A stretch of 64,000 bases of DNA from assembly GCA_916700875.1 (NCBI GenBank), contig CAKAKS010000067.1:6204909-6268908 (forward strand), written 5' to 3'. How positions within the stretch are numbered: position 1 is the stretch's first letter; every line of letters begins with the position of its first letter. The position numbers were made by a program, and so were the translations under genes. Origin of the DNA: Sebastes aleutianus (lineage: Eukaryota; Chordata; Actinopteri; Perciformes; Sebastidae). The notes under the pieces were generated by a model. The model did no database searches. It had not been told where the DNA came from and saw only the letters and a list, made by a program, of their open reading frames with translations. Below, piece by piece: positions 1 through 12,900 of this stretch.

Positions 1-240
1 GGCGTGGTTTAGGTGTGTGTGACGACACAGAGAGGTGACTGTTGGTTCTAACCAACAATGGCGGCTCCTGAAGAGGTTAGCGTAGATGCTTTAGCATCAG
101 TTCTATCAGAACTGGAGAGGATTTCTTCATTGAAAGAAGAGAAAAGAATGGCACTACGGTGATGTTTTCACCTTCAGCTAGTTTCACTTTTGTTAGGTTG
201 ATTGACAGATGGTTCATCCAATCAACTGCCAAGTATTTTT
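1..240 (+). pseudogene. Fragment of RecQ-like helicase dispersed repeat, copy 1
   Basis: From 58 reads MAAPEEVSVDALASVLSELE then RISSLKEEKRMALR, followed by a deletion and loss of frame. The sequence is shared with 25100-25375, so it is a repeat and not a gene start. In copy 2 the next residues resemble the helicase motif I region. Confidence 0.6.
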
Positions 241-2862
241 TTTAAAAGTGCCTGCCCCTGACAGGGTCAGGTTGACTTTCAACCACATCTCACAGTCTTC
301 CTCAACCGATAATATTAGTAATCAGTTGTTAACAGCTCAGGAAAAGCTAGTAAGTGGACCTTGAGTTAAGATTTTTGTCAAACTGTACAAATACAATGTG
401 GTGTTAGTTGAAGGCTGCTAGATACTGTGGAGTCAAAATGAAAGTATAATAAACAGGACAAATATGGTGGAAATAAAAAGTCATAACACTGCAAAAGAAA
501 ATGCATTTTCCCATGCTTTGGTTTTTAATAAATTTTTCATTCTAATTTCATCACTTTTTCTGCCATTTACGTTATCAAACACGACACAGCTTTGGCCTTA
601 TACAACATTACTATCTACATGTGAGAGAAGCCATACGCTGTCTTTTCAGTCTCTGTTTTCATGCAGCGTGTAGCTCAGTGTGTCCATCCATGATGACTCG
701 ATTGCCCTGTAATCCTTTGATCCATACGAGCTGGAAAATCATAAAGTTAGAGCGGAACAGAGCAAAGATGAGCAGAGCCAGACTCCCATGTGCAACCTTT
801 AAAGCTCTTAATGTGATTAGCAGTGCATGACATAAGATATGGGGCTGCAAGATGTAGGCTGCAGGTTGTTATAGAGTAAAACCGCATTCCTGTGGAAGAA
901 TACACAATACAAGATCTGATATTTGAGCATCTGACACTCAGTGTTTTGACTGGATGTAGTTTAAATAGGAATATGTCGCAGTAGCACAATGAACTTGTGC
1001 AGCCAGTGTGCAGTGTTACGAGACATTTATTCTGCGGGTTTAGATCATTTATCCTGGCTAAAGACGGGGCTTCTTTTGTTTTTTTATGGATATTGCGGTC
1101 ATATCATGTGTGTCTTAAACCACTAAGTCATCAGGACATCCAGACTCTTGTTTAACATGTTCAGTATATCAGTAACTTAATGTCAACTGCAAGCTGATGA
1201 CTTGCGTGTGTTTGACAGTTGAGTTTAGAGCAGTTTAATCGGCTGTGGATTGATTCTGATTGCTTCATCCCATTTAACATAATCAGAAGAAGTGACAGAG
1301 GAGCAAAGGTCAACCAGGTGAAACCAAAACAGGGAAATGAAAGCCAGCACTGTAATGCAGATCCATGAGCCCCCCCACCCCAGGTGTGCCCCATAGGGCT
1401 GCACCATTTCTACTTATTTTTTACACCATTAAATCAATCTATATTTGTAAGATAAATCTACTAATTGTTTGATATACACAAAATAATAAATAAAAAAAGA
1501 TAAGCACTCAGCTCTGTCATCAGCCTTTTAAAACTACGACCAGAGTGCAAGTGTTTCTCTTTGCGCCTCCTTCTGTTACTCTCCACCTCCTCCTCCTTTT
1601 CTGTCTCTGTGTACTGTATGACATTGCACGGGTGGGGCCTCCCTGTTCTCTTGATGTGCCAAAGGGCAGGGCTCCGCTCCACGGCCCAGAATGGAAACAA
1701 TGTGGAGGAACAGAAAGGCCTTGTGCTGCTCTGTCCTGCTTTCACCTCCAGTGAGTCTCGACATGTTGTCAATGTTTTCTTTTAAAACTCCCCTCCAGCA
1801 CGTTGGATTTGAAAAAGACTTTTAGGTTAAAGAGCGGGGGTGTGTTTACATCCACATCTGTTGAAAATCCTCCTCCTGGTCCCATTCACCCAAACAGAGC
1901 TGGGTAAATCTGCCTTTTCCTTTCAACCCCCGGCACGCTTGGAATGTGCTGCAAGGCATACGTAACTTGGCATCTTGACCCTCTCTTGACATGTTTAAAG
2001 ATACTTTAAAATCAGTTTAGCATATTCTGTTGTTGCTTTCCACAAGAAGTGCCATTATTTGCCTTTATTCTTTAAAGGACAGGGATAAATTAATTATGGT
2101 TATAAACAAGTAAACAACGATTAATGGCAAATACATACCTTGCATTAGAGGCTGTGACAATCATGACTTATCACATTCACTACTTTCTCCCCCTTTAATC
2201 GCAGGGCTATCCCCCTCATGACACTCTGACAGTTTGGGAGTCCTGTAGAGAGTTTCCCTTGTCTGGGACTGTGTACATTATTTTTCAACTTTAGTTCTGA
2301 ACCATCTCTATCACATCATGTTGCTCGTCACAGCCACAGACTGTTATAATTAAAATGTGGAGCTCAGAGGACATTTTGTCCAGGATGGAGACACCGGGTT
2401 AAAGACTGAGAGGAACGGACAGTCCTGATGGAGTTATAAGTGGAGCTAAATGCCTGTTGATGCGCAGAAGGAACTGTGTAGAAGAATTAATCAATACGAC
2501 ACGTTTGATGTGCACAGAACCCTCCGTGGTTCTGTGGTTCAAAACTACACTATATGTAACGAGTGGATCTTGCCGTGTCCGTGCGTTATTGTGGCTTGAC
2601 AGCGCGCAACATCACTCTAGTTACAGTTGTAGATGTTTCTACAGTAGCCCAGAACGGACAAACCAAACTCTGTTAACTTTTCCTTCTTGGGCAGGTGTTG
2701 ATAACGGTATTAGTTCCCGTTGCCGTCGCTCTCTCTCTCTCTTGCTTGACATTCGCGTTTTTGCTTCAGCCATCGTAGCTCTCCCCACTTGGCACACGGG
2801 AGAGGATTCAGTCGGTTGAAATCTCCTCACCTCACCGCTAGATCCTACAAACTAGACCTTTT

Positions 2863-3298
2863 AAGGGCGCTTTCACAAGCCAACATTTATTCAGTTTTAA
2901 TCAGACTCTGGTGCGGTTTGTTTGGCCAGTTGTGAACACAGTAATCGTATTCTGGTTCGGACCAAAACAATCAGTCTGAGACCGCTTGCGAGAGTTGGTC
3001 TCAGACCGTTTCCAAGCGAACCTAAACGCAGATAAATGGCAGGTTAACACGAGTGGGAGAGGACTGACCTGGCCTTCTGCAGAAGTCTGATGTTTGCTTG
3101 ACATCTGGGCCGAAGAGAACACACAGAATATGCTAAATAAAGTCCACAAAAATAGTGACGTTTATAAAGGTAATATTTTTGATACTTTGATAATGTGATA
3201 ACTTGGTCCGCTTTAATTTGTGCACTGTGAAACAGAACCAGAATAAATAGAAAAAAGTATCAATTATACTGATTAGGACTAGCCAAAAAGCGCCCTTA
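2863..3298. mobile_element. Small inverted-repeat DNA element
   Basis: Ends AAGGGCGCTTTCACA and AAAAGCGCCCTT are inverted. The interior GGTGCGGTTTGTTTGG-type sequence is familiar from teleost DNA-element relics. No coding capacity. Confidence 0.6.
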
Positions 3299-4531
3299 GT
3301 CTCTGATCCTGCATGTCTCGTGTCTGTTGTTGTGTTTTAGTATGTTTTTTTGGGTGATGTTGTCTGTCCCCGTTTGATTTTGCACATGAAAACTTTTAAT
3401 TTTGCAGCCCATCTTGACCAGGACTCCATGGCAGAGGATGTATTGTATCTCAATGGGACCTTTCTAGTTGAATAAAGGATAAATAAAAACAAATTGTCAC
3501 CATTTTTATACTGCACATTCCCCCATAGTTAAAAAGGTGTGTAATTCCTACAATCTTGAATTAATTTGGATGTAAACATCCTCAAACACTCTCAATCATT
3601 TTAATAGAAATCCATTGTGCTAGAGTAGAGTCAAAACCTTTTTTACAACAAAAAATGTCCCCTTTAAGCACTCGGAGCTTGAGCCACTCGTCTTTGCCTC
3701 TCCACTCCTTTCTATTGGACTGCTTTGCATGTGCCATGTAAAACTGCATTACTGGAGAACAGCAACTTGCTGATGAGTCAGGAAGAAGTCACATTAAACT
3801 TCACAAAAACTAATCAGTTTTGTCTCTTGAAACTGTGTCCTCCTGGTAAACCTTTCTTTTAGGGTTCAGCAGTTCTACAGAAAGTCAACCAACACTTGGA
3901 CTGTTGGGCTATGGCTCTGAGAGGGGATAACAATGCTGCCAAATATTCACTTTCCATTCAAATATATTCAAACTATATTATCCCTTGAGGGAAATGTATA
4001 TTGCCGCAGGGTTTATAGTTAAAACACACAACACGTTGTTAAAGCACTGTGAATGATGGAGCAAAAAGTGCTTCAAAAACACAATTTCTTTCTTCAACTC
4101 CGACCTCACCAGCGTCAGCAGTTTGTCACGTCGATCGATGATATATTTTGCTTGCCAACACTTCTTGGAAAGAATCCTGCTGTTATAAATAAATATGCTA
4201 ATATGTTATACTGACAAGCTATATTGACAATTACATTTTCAAAGCTTAACAATAAGATGTGTATTGTCTGGATAGCATAACACAGCATCTTACTCTGCAG
4301 CCACGATCATTTCAGTTCCAGGAAAAAAACGAAGCCCAGTCGAATTAGAGATATTGTAAGAGACTGTTTTGTGAGTTTTATGTATAATTTATTGCTTTAT
4401 TATGCAGTCCTGCTGAGTTTAGTAATTGACAACATGAGTGTTGTTTTTCATACCATTTAATAGACAATATTGTGCATAAACTTATACCCAAATTAGGGTT
4501 AATCAATAACATATACAGTATAAGCCCCACT

Positions 4532-5339
4532 TTAACCCTTTGAACTCAATAGACATGGTCCGCCAGTGCCTACATTAGTATTTCTGCTTATTGTGATGTC
4601 ATTTCTTTGAGTATCTTCAAATGCATCATAACCTTGAAATATGTACAACCTGAAATAGAAGGTTATGTAAATCAATAAAACATAGTAATTGAGAAGTATT
4701 GAAATTGTGTCATAGTTTTCATTCAATTTTACTAAATAAACACAACACATATTGATCCAAAAATATTTCTAAATATAGAAACATGAACACAATATTTCTT
4801 AACATTGCATAAGTTATTTGAACTATGTAATTTTTTTTAGTTTTTGAGATATGCTCATCTTTGTGAGTAGGGGCGTTTTGATAGTTTCATCTACAATAGA
4901 GAATTATTTCCCCAGTGCCTACGTTGGTATTTTTGCGTTATTACATTTCATACATAAAATAACATAATGGCATCGTCATGAGCATACAACATGATAATGC
5001 GCAAGACAGAAGCCTTGGCTTTCTGCTGCAAAAAGTATGAATGCTCTGGATATTAAAGTTTTTATTTTAGATTGATTTCAACAGGATCATGCATATGATT
5101 TCTCACGGCCATCATGGGGCAAAACTCTGGCGCCTTGTCACCACGTGTTGCACCGCACGTTACGCAACATAATGACGTCATAACGAGCGTACAATGTAAT
5201 GACGCGAAAGACAGAAGCCTTAGCTTTACGCTGCAAAAAGTATGAATGCTCTAGCTATTATGGTTTTTATTTTAGATATATTTAAACAAGATCATGCAAA
5301 CAACGATTTCTCTCGATTTGTCCGTTTTTAAAGGGTTAA
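4532..5339. mobile_element. Inverted-repeat element with internal tandem duplication
   Basis: Bounded by TTAACCCTTT and AAAGGGTTAA. Inside, a segment starting ACATAATG (about 4961) recurs about 205 bp later (about 5166) with the shared string GACAGAAGCCTT and CTGCAAAAAGTATGAATGCT. Confidence 0.55.
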
Positions 5340-6324
5340 AAATGGTACGCAGGGAGTAGTTGCAGCTAACTACAGACTCACTATTGCACGCTGCACGTTT
5401 GAAATCTATAAAACATCCAAACCTAGTCCTAGTCTTTCCACCCCTCAGCACAATAGAGCATTCATATTTCCTCGACAGCTCCTGTCTCTCTCTCTCTCTC
5501 TCTCTCTCTGAGCCTAAATATAGACGTCAGCATGAAGCAGCCGTCTTGTAGTATAGGTCTCCGGTTTGTGCACCTTTTCAACGCCTTCTGCAGTTTGAGG
5601 GGAAGCTGACTGAGCAAGTTTCCTGGTTGTTTCTGTTGTCGGAAGCTGAGGTTGTTATTTAGTCAGCAGGCAGTAACAGGACATACATCTAAAATGATGA
5701 CAGGGAATTCCTTTTTGTTTGTATTCATTATTAGAGAATTATTCATCCTCTCTCTCTCTCTCTCTCTCTCTTACACACACATGCATTGTGTTGGAGGTGT
5801 GGCTGTACAGGAAGGGTGGGGTTACCAAACAGCTGTCACATAGTAGTAGGACTGTGGGCTCGCTTTGACTCAGATAAACACACACACACATGCGTTACTA
5901 AAAGGGGAAGCTCCAGTCCTGAACAGAGGGTGGGAGGTGCGGCCGTTTCCGGAAGTGTTTTCCCCGTTCTGTATTCCCATTTCAATTTGTTCTTTAAACA
6001 ATATCCTCCAGTTGGCTCTGATTGCTTGTATATACTATATACACTGCTGTGCAAAAGTTTGGGCACAAAGATAAAAGATCCCTCTGAGCACCAGTTGAAT
6101 CAGAATAGAAGAAATCAGCAGTCATTGGTTAAAGAAACTGGAAGCTGAGCATCAAAATGTGTGCAGATTTAAACAGGAACAGCTTCCTGTTTCAGTGTCA
6201 AGGTCACAATAATGCAGCCGAGAACAAGCTGGAGTTAACAGCTGCAACGTGTTGCTTTAGCAAAGCTTTTCTTCAGACTTCACAATAGAAACAGAAGGTT
6301 AGTATAGGGTTAGCACTATTGGAA

Positions 6325-6845
6325 CTAGGGCTGCACAATGTATCGTTTCAGTATCGCCATTGCGATGTGTGCATGTACAATAGTCACAAGTCGCCAATGA
6401 ACTCAAACACGTGATGCTACAACTTTTTTGCTGCTTGATACAAAAGGAAAACTCCCACGTCCTCATTCTACGTGACTAAACCAGTGATACCCATTAACTA
6501 GCTACAGTCCAGCTAGGCCCGCCACAGTTTCATAATGAACCGAGAATATTTTTACACTTCCGCGTCTGCCTGGGGGGGTTCAATTCAGCGGGTCAGACGC
6601 GGCTGCTCGTTGTGGGAGGATCCTCTCACACCCTGGCTGGACCTCGCGGGGCACATTTCCTCCATGTGCACCGCGAACGGCTCTGGTAGGTCTGCTCTTG
6701 GAAAGGCCCGGGGGTGAAGGTGACTCGCGGCTCTGACCGTGAGCTTTACAGCACCCTTCCCCCGGACCTCGCTGCTTCCCAGGTCCTTGTGCTCTCTCTA
6801 AGCAATATAAATTGCAGAAAAAATATATATATTGCAATGTCAGAT
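6325..6845. repeat. Degenerate GGGCTGCAC-type element with GC-rich core
   Basis: Begins AGGGCTGCACAATGTATCG and ends TATATTGCAATGTCAGA, a form seen in many degenerate teleost elements. The core 6535-6790 is much more GC-rich than the surroundings and may be an insertion. Confidence 0.45.
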
Positions 6846-8860
6846 CAGAGAATATCAGCTGAACACACTATGGACTGACAAACCACAGTTTAAACCTCTA
6901 GAAAAACAGACTAACTCAATATTTAGAGCCTAGTTGATCCGTTGTGGTTCAATAATCATCGAGGGTCCCTGTCCTGCAAACAGAGCTAAAAGCTTCCAGT
7001 TTCTCTGCTAAGACCAAGTGGAAGAAATGAATGACCTTTAAAAACCTTTGTCCTTCTTCGCCCTGAAAATATGTAGTGCCATTGTTGCTCTAAAAGAGAG
7101 AAATATTTTTTTTTTGAGGAAATGAATCACCTCCCTTGCTTTGTCATGTAAGCTATAGGATGTTCTGCATCATGGAATAAGCTATAAGAGAACATAAATT
7201 TACGTTTCATCTCCCTCCCTTCGTCTGTTATCTCTGTACCAGCTTCGTTTCCTCTTCTGCTCATATATTTGTGTTTTCTTCCCAGTTTTGTCTCCAACGC
7301 TGAGTCATGTTGGCTGCTTCGTTAAGTGTTATTTCCTGTTTACATCATGTGAATCATTTGCTCTTTGGCCTGAGTTTAAATGCACATCTTTCCCTTTATT
7401 CCGTGTCCATGTACTGTTTCAGCCTTGCTCTCTCTTTCTCTGTTGTGTGCCCTAAAACGGGAGAACATTGTTCTTCTGCAGCTGCCTGTTTTATAGGATC
7501 GATGAGTCATTCTTTCCTCCTTTTATTCCATGTTTCCCACTCCTCTGTTTCGTTTTGAGTTCGCAACAGATGCAGCTGGTGTAGCTGTGATTAGTGCAGG
7601 TAGAAGCACTCATACACGAAGTCTTTATTTATTTATTTACAGGCTAAAGCCTTCCTGGAAGCCTCTAGATAAATGCATTGTGTTTATGACCCTATTATTC
7701 ACAAATGTGTATCTGCCTCAGGTCTGAGTGTTTCTGCAAAATCCTCCCAGTGTGTGGGTTATGTAACAGGTCTGTCTCAGTCGACTCCCGGTCCTCCACA
7801 ACAGCTTTGATGCTGCTGTCAGACTGCATCCCACTGTGGCCTCATAGACTCCGTCCTCTCAGGTAGCTAGGTTTAGCTCGCTGTAGCAGTTCGTGCAGCT
7901 TCACAGAGCTGCTAACATGGCTGTACACTCTCAGTCTGAAGTCGGTGGGTAACCAAAACCATCTCCGGTTTGGGGTGATTTTAAAATAATACAAAAAAAA
8001 TGCAAAAACCACAAAGCCAAATTGTAGTTTTCACTGGGGATGCCAGGTGTCTTACAGTGTGTGTGCTGGTTTTTGGGCTTTAACAGGCTCTGGCATGGAT
8101 AGGGAAGAAAGAGCAAGATACACACTGTGTGTTTATCTTTAATAATTAAGTTTTACACAGAAATATTCTGTTGTAATCTGTTCAAAAAGTACAAAATGTC
8201 TTTTAAGTGGTCCCGTCTCCAGTCTGATCTCGCTGATAGCTGATAGGTACGTGGTGTGTTTATATGACGTAACGCTGGTGGTTAGGACACGGTGTCACTG
8301 TGTGGCCCAGTTCTCTCCATCATGACAGTTGTTGTTGTTGAATTATTCCTCCTTCAGCTTGACCTAACATTACTTTATTACTTTATACGTTATTTAATTT
8401 TACACTTAATGAAAATCACGATGTGTGACTCCCTTCATGTGGCGCCTTCAGTGAGGCAGACGGCCACAGTAGTAAAGAAAAGTAGATCAAAATAGATTTT
8501 TGGAAGTTGTGAATTGAATCAGAATCTTAGAAGATAAGAATCGCGATTCTTACATGAATTGATTCCCCTCCCCCACCCCTACTAATCAGACCTGTATCAG
8601 AAATTTTTTTATACAGATATTATTTACATGGTGGAACATGACATCATTATTATTATTATTATGTTGTTTTACATGCATTTTACCGTATTTATTTTTAGCT
8701 AGGTGTACCAAATAAACTGGCAACTGGTACGTCATCTCAATATAGGCAAAGGATGCTACGTAGTGATCCCAGGGACAAATATACTATTTATTATTACACG
8801 CCATTGTTGAATACTCGATTCTGATTGGTCAATCACGGCGTTCTGTGGTCTGTAATTTCT

Positions 8861-9160
8861 GTATTACAGACCGTTGCTATGTATAACAGACTGTTGCTAT
8901 ATATAACAGACCGTTGCTATATATAACAGACCGTTGCTATGTATAACAGACCGTTGCTATATATAACAGACCGTTGCTATATATAACAGACCGTTGCTAT
9001 GGATAACAGACCGTTGCTATATATAACAGACCGTTGCTATATATAACAGACTGTTGCTATGGATAACAGACCGTTGCTATATATAACAGACCGTTGCTAT
9101 AGATAACAGACCGTTGCTATGTATAACAGACCGTTGCTATATATAACAGACCGTTGCTAT
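8861..9160 (+). repeat. Minisatellite, 15 units of 20 bp
   Basis: Exactly 300 bp of unit RTATAACAGACCGTTGCTAT with only scattered substitutions. The related element copy at 31006-31231 has two units. Confidence 0.95.
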
Positions 9161-9243
9161 GGGCGCAGCTCTGATGTCTGACTCTGGTGGACCGTTTTTG
9201 TGTCAAAATATTGATTTCTTCAGTAAGTAGCCGTGTAATAAGC

Positions 9244-9353
9244 GGGATAATGTACAGCTAGAGGGTCATTGTTGTGAAAGAATCCCTTTCAGGGCGATGC
9301 TGCCCTGAAGGGGATTCTTTCACAACAATGACCGGCTCGCTGTACATTATCCC
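9244..9353. repeat. Near-perfect long hairpin
   Basis: Arms 9244-9295 and 9302-9353 are inverted copies around a 6-base loop, GATGCT. The outside pair is GGGATAATGTACAGC with GCTGTACATTATCCC, differing only by small mismatches. Confidence 0.9.
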
Positions 9354-9863
9354 TTACTTACTACTCATATTTTGTTTGGCAAGTAACTATAGCTCTGACT
9401 TTTGACCTCCTTGCTTATCCGTACAATAGTCTGTACTTGTTAATCACCCTCAATGACAGCTGAACGTGTGAAATATACATTTATCCCACTGCTCTGTGAA
9501 TTTTGAGGCAATTTGTCCTTTTAGAAATGTATTTTAGAAAGGGAAAGTCTGGGAATTTGAAGTTGGGAGACTCAACTCAAATACAACATTTCTTTTCTAG
9601 GTCGATTACAGCATTAGCTGCAACTGGATTAAACTCAAATATATTTAAATCCTTTAGTCTGTATTAATGGGCACTATAGATTGTAGTAATTGTTGCAAAC
9701 TGCAGCACCTCAGAAGACACATTTACCATGGAGTAAATCACAGGAAAAAAAGATTTAAAAAAGAAAGCAACAGATATGTGACCTAAAAATGAGGTCATTG
9801 ATGGGGATTCTGTATGAATTTAAATCATGATTCTAACTCTTGCCTTTCTGTCTGTTATTCCAG

Positions 9864-9905
9864 GTCCATTATCCAGATGTGGAGAGAGTGGAGTGGCTGA
9901 ATAAG
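9864..9905 (+). CDS. esyt2: esyt2 exon: start of SMP domain (first exon in window)
   Basis: Acceptor TTCCAG, donor GTACAC, 42 bp, phase 0 at both ends. Encodes VHYPDVERVEWLNK, the conserved start of the SMP region that follows the membrane segment in this family. The preceding exon must lie before base 1. Confidence 0.92.
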
Positions 9906-12900
9906 GTACACACACACTCACACACACACTTTATCTCTGTCTCCTCTCGCCCACTGGTTGGCTCTACATCAGGCGCTGTTAGCCTGTTAGCTAGCAGAGG
10001 CACACAGGTAGGGTTTATAAATAGGATGTGAATCTGGAGCTCTGCTAGACCCTGACCCAGTGATGCTCCCACTTCCCTGGAGAGAGACAGAGAGAGAGAG
10101 AGAGAGAAGTGGAAGAGCATCACTTACTGTAAATGTTCAGGTGGACTTCCAGTAAGAAGTTAATGGATGCCGCTGATGAACAGGAAAATGGCTTTTTAAT
10201 ATCCAAACCTGACACAGTGGTTGTCATGTTGTCTTTTATGGTTGTTTACAGGCGCAGAGAGTCAGATTTTAAGGGGCAATAAGACAGATTTATGCTCACA
10301 GATTTACCATCATTTATCCGTGTGGGGTTGATGGGTGATAACTCCGGCTGACTGGCGTTTTATAAACTGCTCGCCAGCTGAAGATGAAGTGCAGGGAGCG
10401 ACCACGAGGGCTTTAAAGACTGATTTTGTACGGTGTTTTTAAAAGTTTGGGGTTTTTGTGTTTATTTTGAATAATGCTCATTTCAATTTATTTTTATATA
10501 GCGTCAAATCATAACAGAAGTTATTTCAAAATACTTTTCATATGGAGCAGGTCTAGACCGTACTCTAGGATTTAGAGACCCAATTAAAAACTCCTCTTTA
10601 ACGGGTCGAAACCTTGGACAGAACCAGAATTAAATGAGGTTTCCTTCAGGACCACAGAACCACAACAGACCACAAAAGTCTGACTGTCAGTATATCCTTC
10701 AGATCTTTAGTCCATTTTTTCCAAACAGCTGATAGACCGACCACACCCTGGACAGAGCATGTTGGGTGACGACCAGCTCTGAGAACATTCCTGCCCGTTC
10801 GCTCACACACACACATATTCACGCCGTCGTCTCGTCTCTTAGCCTGTAAAGATTCTTCAAAGCTTTTTTTTTTTCTGGGTCACTGAGCAGCAGACGATCA
10901 GGAAGCGAGGAGAGAAACGCTCTGAACTCAAAGCCCTCACAGCGCCAGGATGTGGCTGTGGCACATTAACAGATTAATGAATAATTTCCGTTATTGTTCT
11001 TCAAATTTTATTACTGTAATATTCTCCTTGCAGAAGATAATGTGGCAGTAGGTTTTTACAGTGGTTAGTATTGCAGAAGTCTGTTTATGTGGACTCATTG
11101 ACTACGTTCACACGTTCACAAACATATTCTGTTTTTTTGCCCTTATTCTGAAAAAACATCCTACTAAGCTGTTTACATGGCTGATGAAAATGAATATTCC
11201 ACTAATATTCCTGTTAACATGCAGTTGTGCATACTCCGATTAATGTAACCGGTGGCGAACACAACCTCCCTCTTTCATTTCCTTCAATTATCTTCATGAA
11301 AAGGTCGGCATTGTGATATCCAAGTCTTTCATAATGTTTAAAAGTAGGTGTGTTTCTCCTTCAGACCAGAAATCTGGGCTTTTCTTTTGGGCATGCATCT
11401 CTGCAAACTAGTTGGTTTGTTTCCAACGCACAGAGCTGGCCGCAAACAGGCAAGAGGTCGTGTGTTGCAAACTGCTGTAAAAAATCCCAATTGAGATGCA
11501 TATTGTGAATGTGCTGTATACATGTCCAAAGAATGCTCCTAAAAACCTGAATAATATGGACATATCCCACATGTCTTAATCGGAGAAAGGCTTTGGAATA
11601 AAGCCTGATTCAGAACATCCAAACAGAATATGTTATGTTTACATGCCCCGTAATCAAATTCACAATGTTATCATATTCTGAATGATAATGGAATATTGGT
11701 GTGCATGTAAACGTAGTCAGTGTGTGAGTCTGGTCTCTGCACTGTTTCTCATTTCAACCACATTAATATACGGCAATATAAATCTCTCGTGGCTCCAAAC
11801 AATGAGAAACCAGATCATTCCCACAAATAAAAAGGATGGAGTTGATTAAAAAGACCACCAGGCATGCAGTAAAAACAGCCCTCTCTAACGGCTGCGGCTA
11901 ACAGTGTTACCAAGAATGTGGCATCTGGCTGAAACGGGTCTTAGCTCCAGCCTGGTGTCAACCATGTGGGATTTGGACAGGATCCATTTGTCTAATTCGC
12001 TCTCTCTCTCTCTCTCTCTCTGTCTCCCTCAGACGGTGAAGCAGATGTGGCCGTTCATCTGCCAGTTTGTGGACAAGCTGTTCAGAGAGACCATCGAACC
12101 GGCGGTGAAGGAAGCCAGCCCTCATCTCAGCACCTTCTGCTTCACCAAGATCGACATGGGCGACAAGGTGATGAGATAGCAACACCCGGACTGTCATGAT
12201 GACGCAGTATTTAATTTGTAAAGGAGTTTAAACTTAACATTTTCCACTCCACACCTCTTTTTCATAGACCCGTTTTGTCCTTTTTTTAGGGGGGGAGGGG
12301 GTGTACAGGGGGTCTTTAGTGGGAGATAGCAGGTCAACGATAGATGTCACATAGACGTGGTGTACATCATCTGAAAGCTGGGAACCTGGAGATTAATTTG
12401 AGATGCTGCTCAGCACTATGTGACAAGATGTTCTAGTCATGAATCAGAAATAAAAATTGATTAATTAAAATAAATTGTGAAAGTTTGGGTTGATACTATT
12501 TGTTACACAGATTTGGTGCTAAATTTAACCATTTTTTACCACTGGAGAATTGATAAAATGATCAATAATCCCTCCAAAATACCACATTAAGACACCAAAA
12601 CCTTGAGGAACACCATAGAAAAAGCCATGCAGTGATTTGGTTTCAAAAACTTTTGACATTTGGAGATTTCTGCAAGAATTTCATTTTTCGGCGATCGGAT
12701 GGCGAGCACTTCTGTTGTGTAAACTGCTCAGAAACGCTGAACGCTCTAGGTCTATAGTTTGTGGCTGTAAAGTTTCATGAGGCTGTGATTATCCTACAGG
12801 TCACCACAGGTCATTTTATACAATGGGGTCAATGAAATGGCTCCTATGGGGCTCAAAAACAAAGAAAACTGTGACACAAAGCAACAACAGTACAAACAGA

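Larger units (their letters stand above)
8791..9353 (+). mobile_element. TTATTACACGG-family element carrying a minisatellite
   Basis: Starts TTATTACACG and ends TGTACATTATCCC. It shares long segments with 31006-31231 (opposite strand) and a fragment at 28024-28090: TGAATACTCGATTCTGATTGG, the 20-bp unit, and GATTCTTTCACAACAATGACC. No transposase frame. Confidence 0.65.
241..9863 (+). other. esyt2 upstream intron, repeat-rich
   Basis: No coding exon found. Besides the elements listed separately it holds (TC)n tracts near 5490 and 5747, a (TTA)n tract near 8645, and a possible Tc1-type fragment near 6040-6300 (GCTGTGCAAAAGTTTGGGCA). The remainder shows nothing I can name. Confidence 0.6.
9906..12032 (+). 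other. esyt2 intron
   Basis: CA-rich and GA-rich simple tracts near 9910 and 10085, and the element at 11099-11719. Nothing else recognised. Confidence 0.6.

Noticed and set aside
58..162. ATG with a clean start, MAAPEEVSVDALASV, as the first exon of a gene
   Set aside because: The same sequence recurs at 25159 with decay, so it is a repeat fragment. It does not join in phase to any esyt2 exon.
1461..1785. Overlapping open frames on both strands
   Set aside because: Composition is simple and Arg/Glu- or Leu-rich, there are no splice partners, and the frames overlap each other in the intron.
8861..9160. Regular 20-bp repeats resembling a CRISPR array
   Set aside because: Units are directly adjacent with no unique spacers, and the context is a eukaryotic intron with an element copy that has only two units. 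It is a minisatellite.
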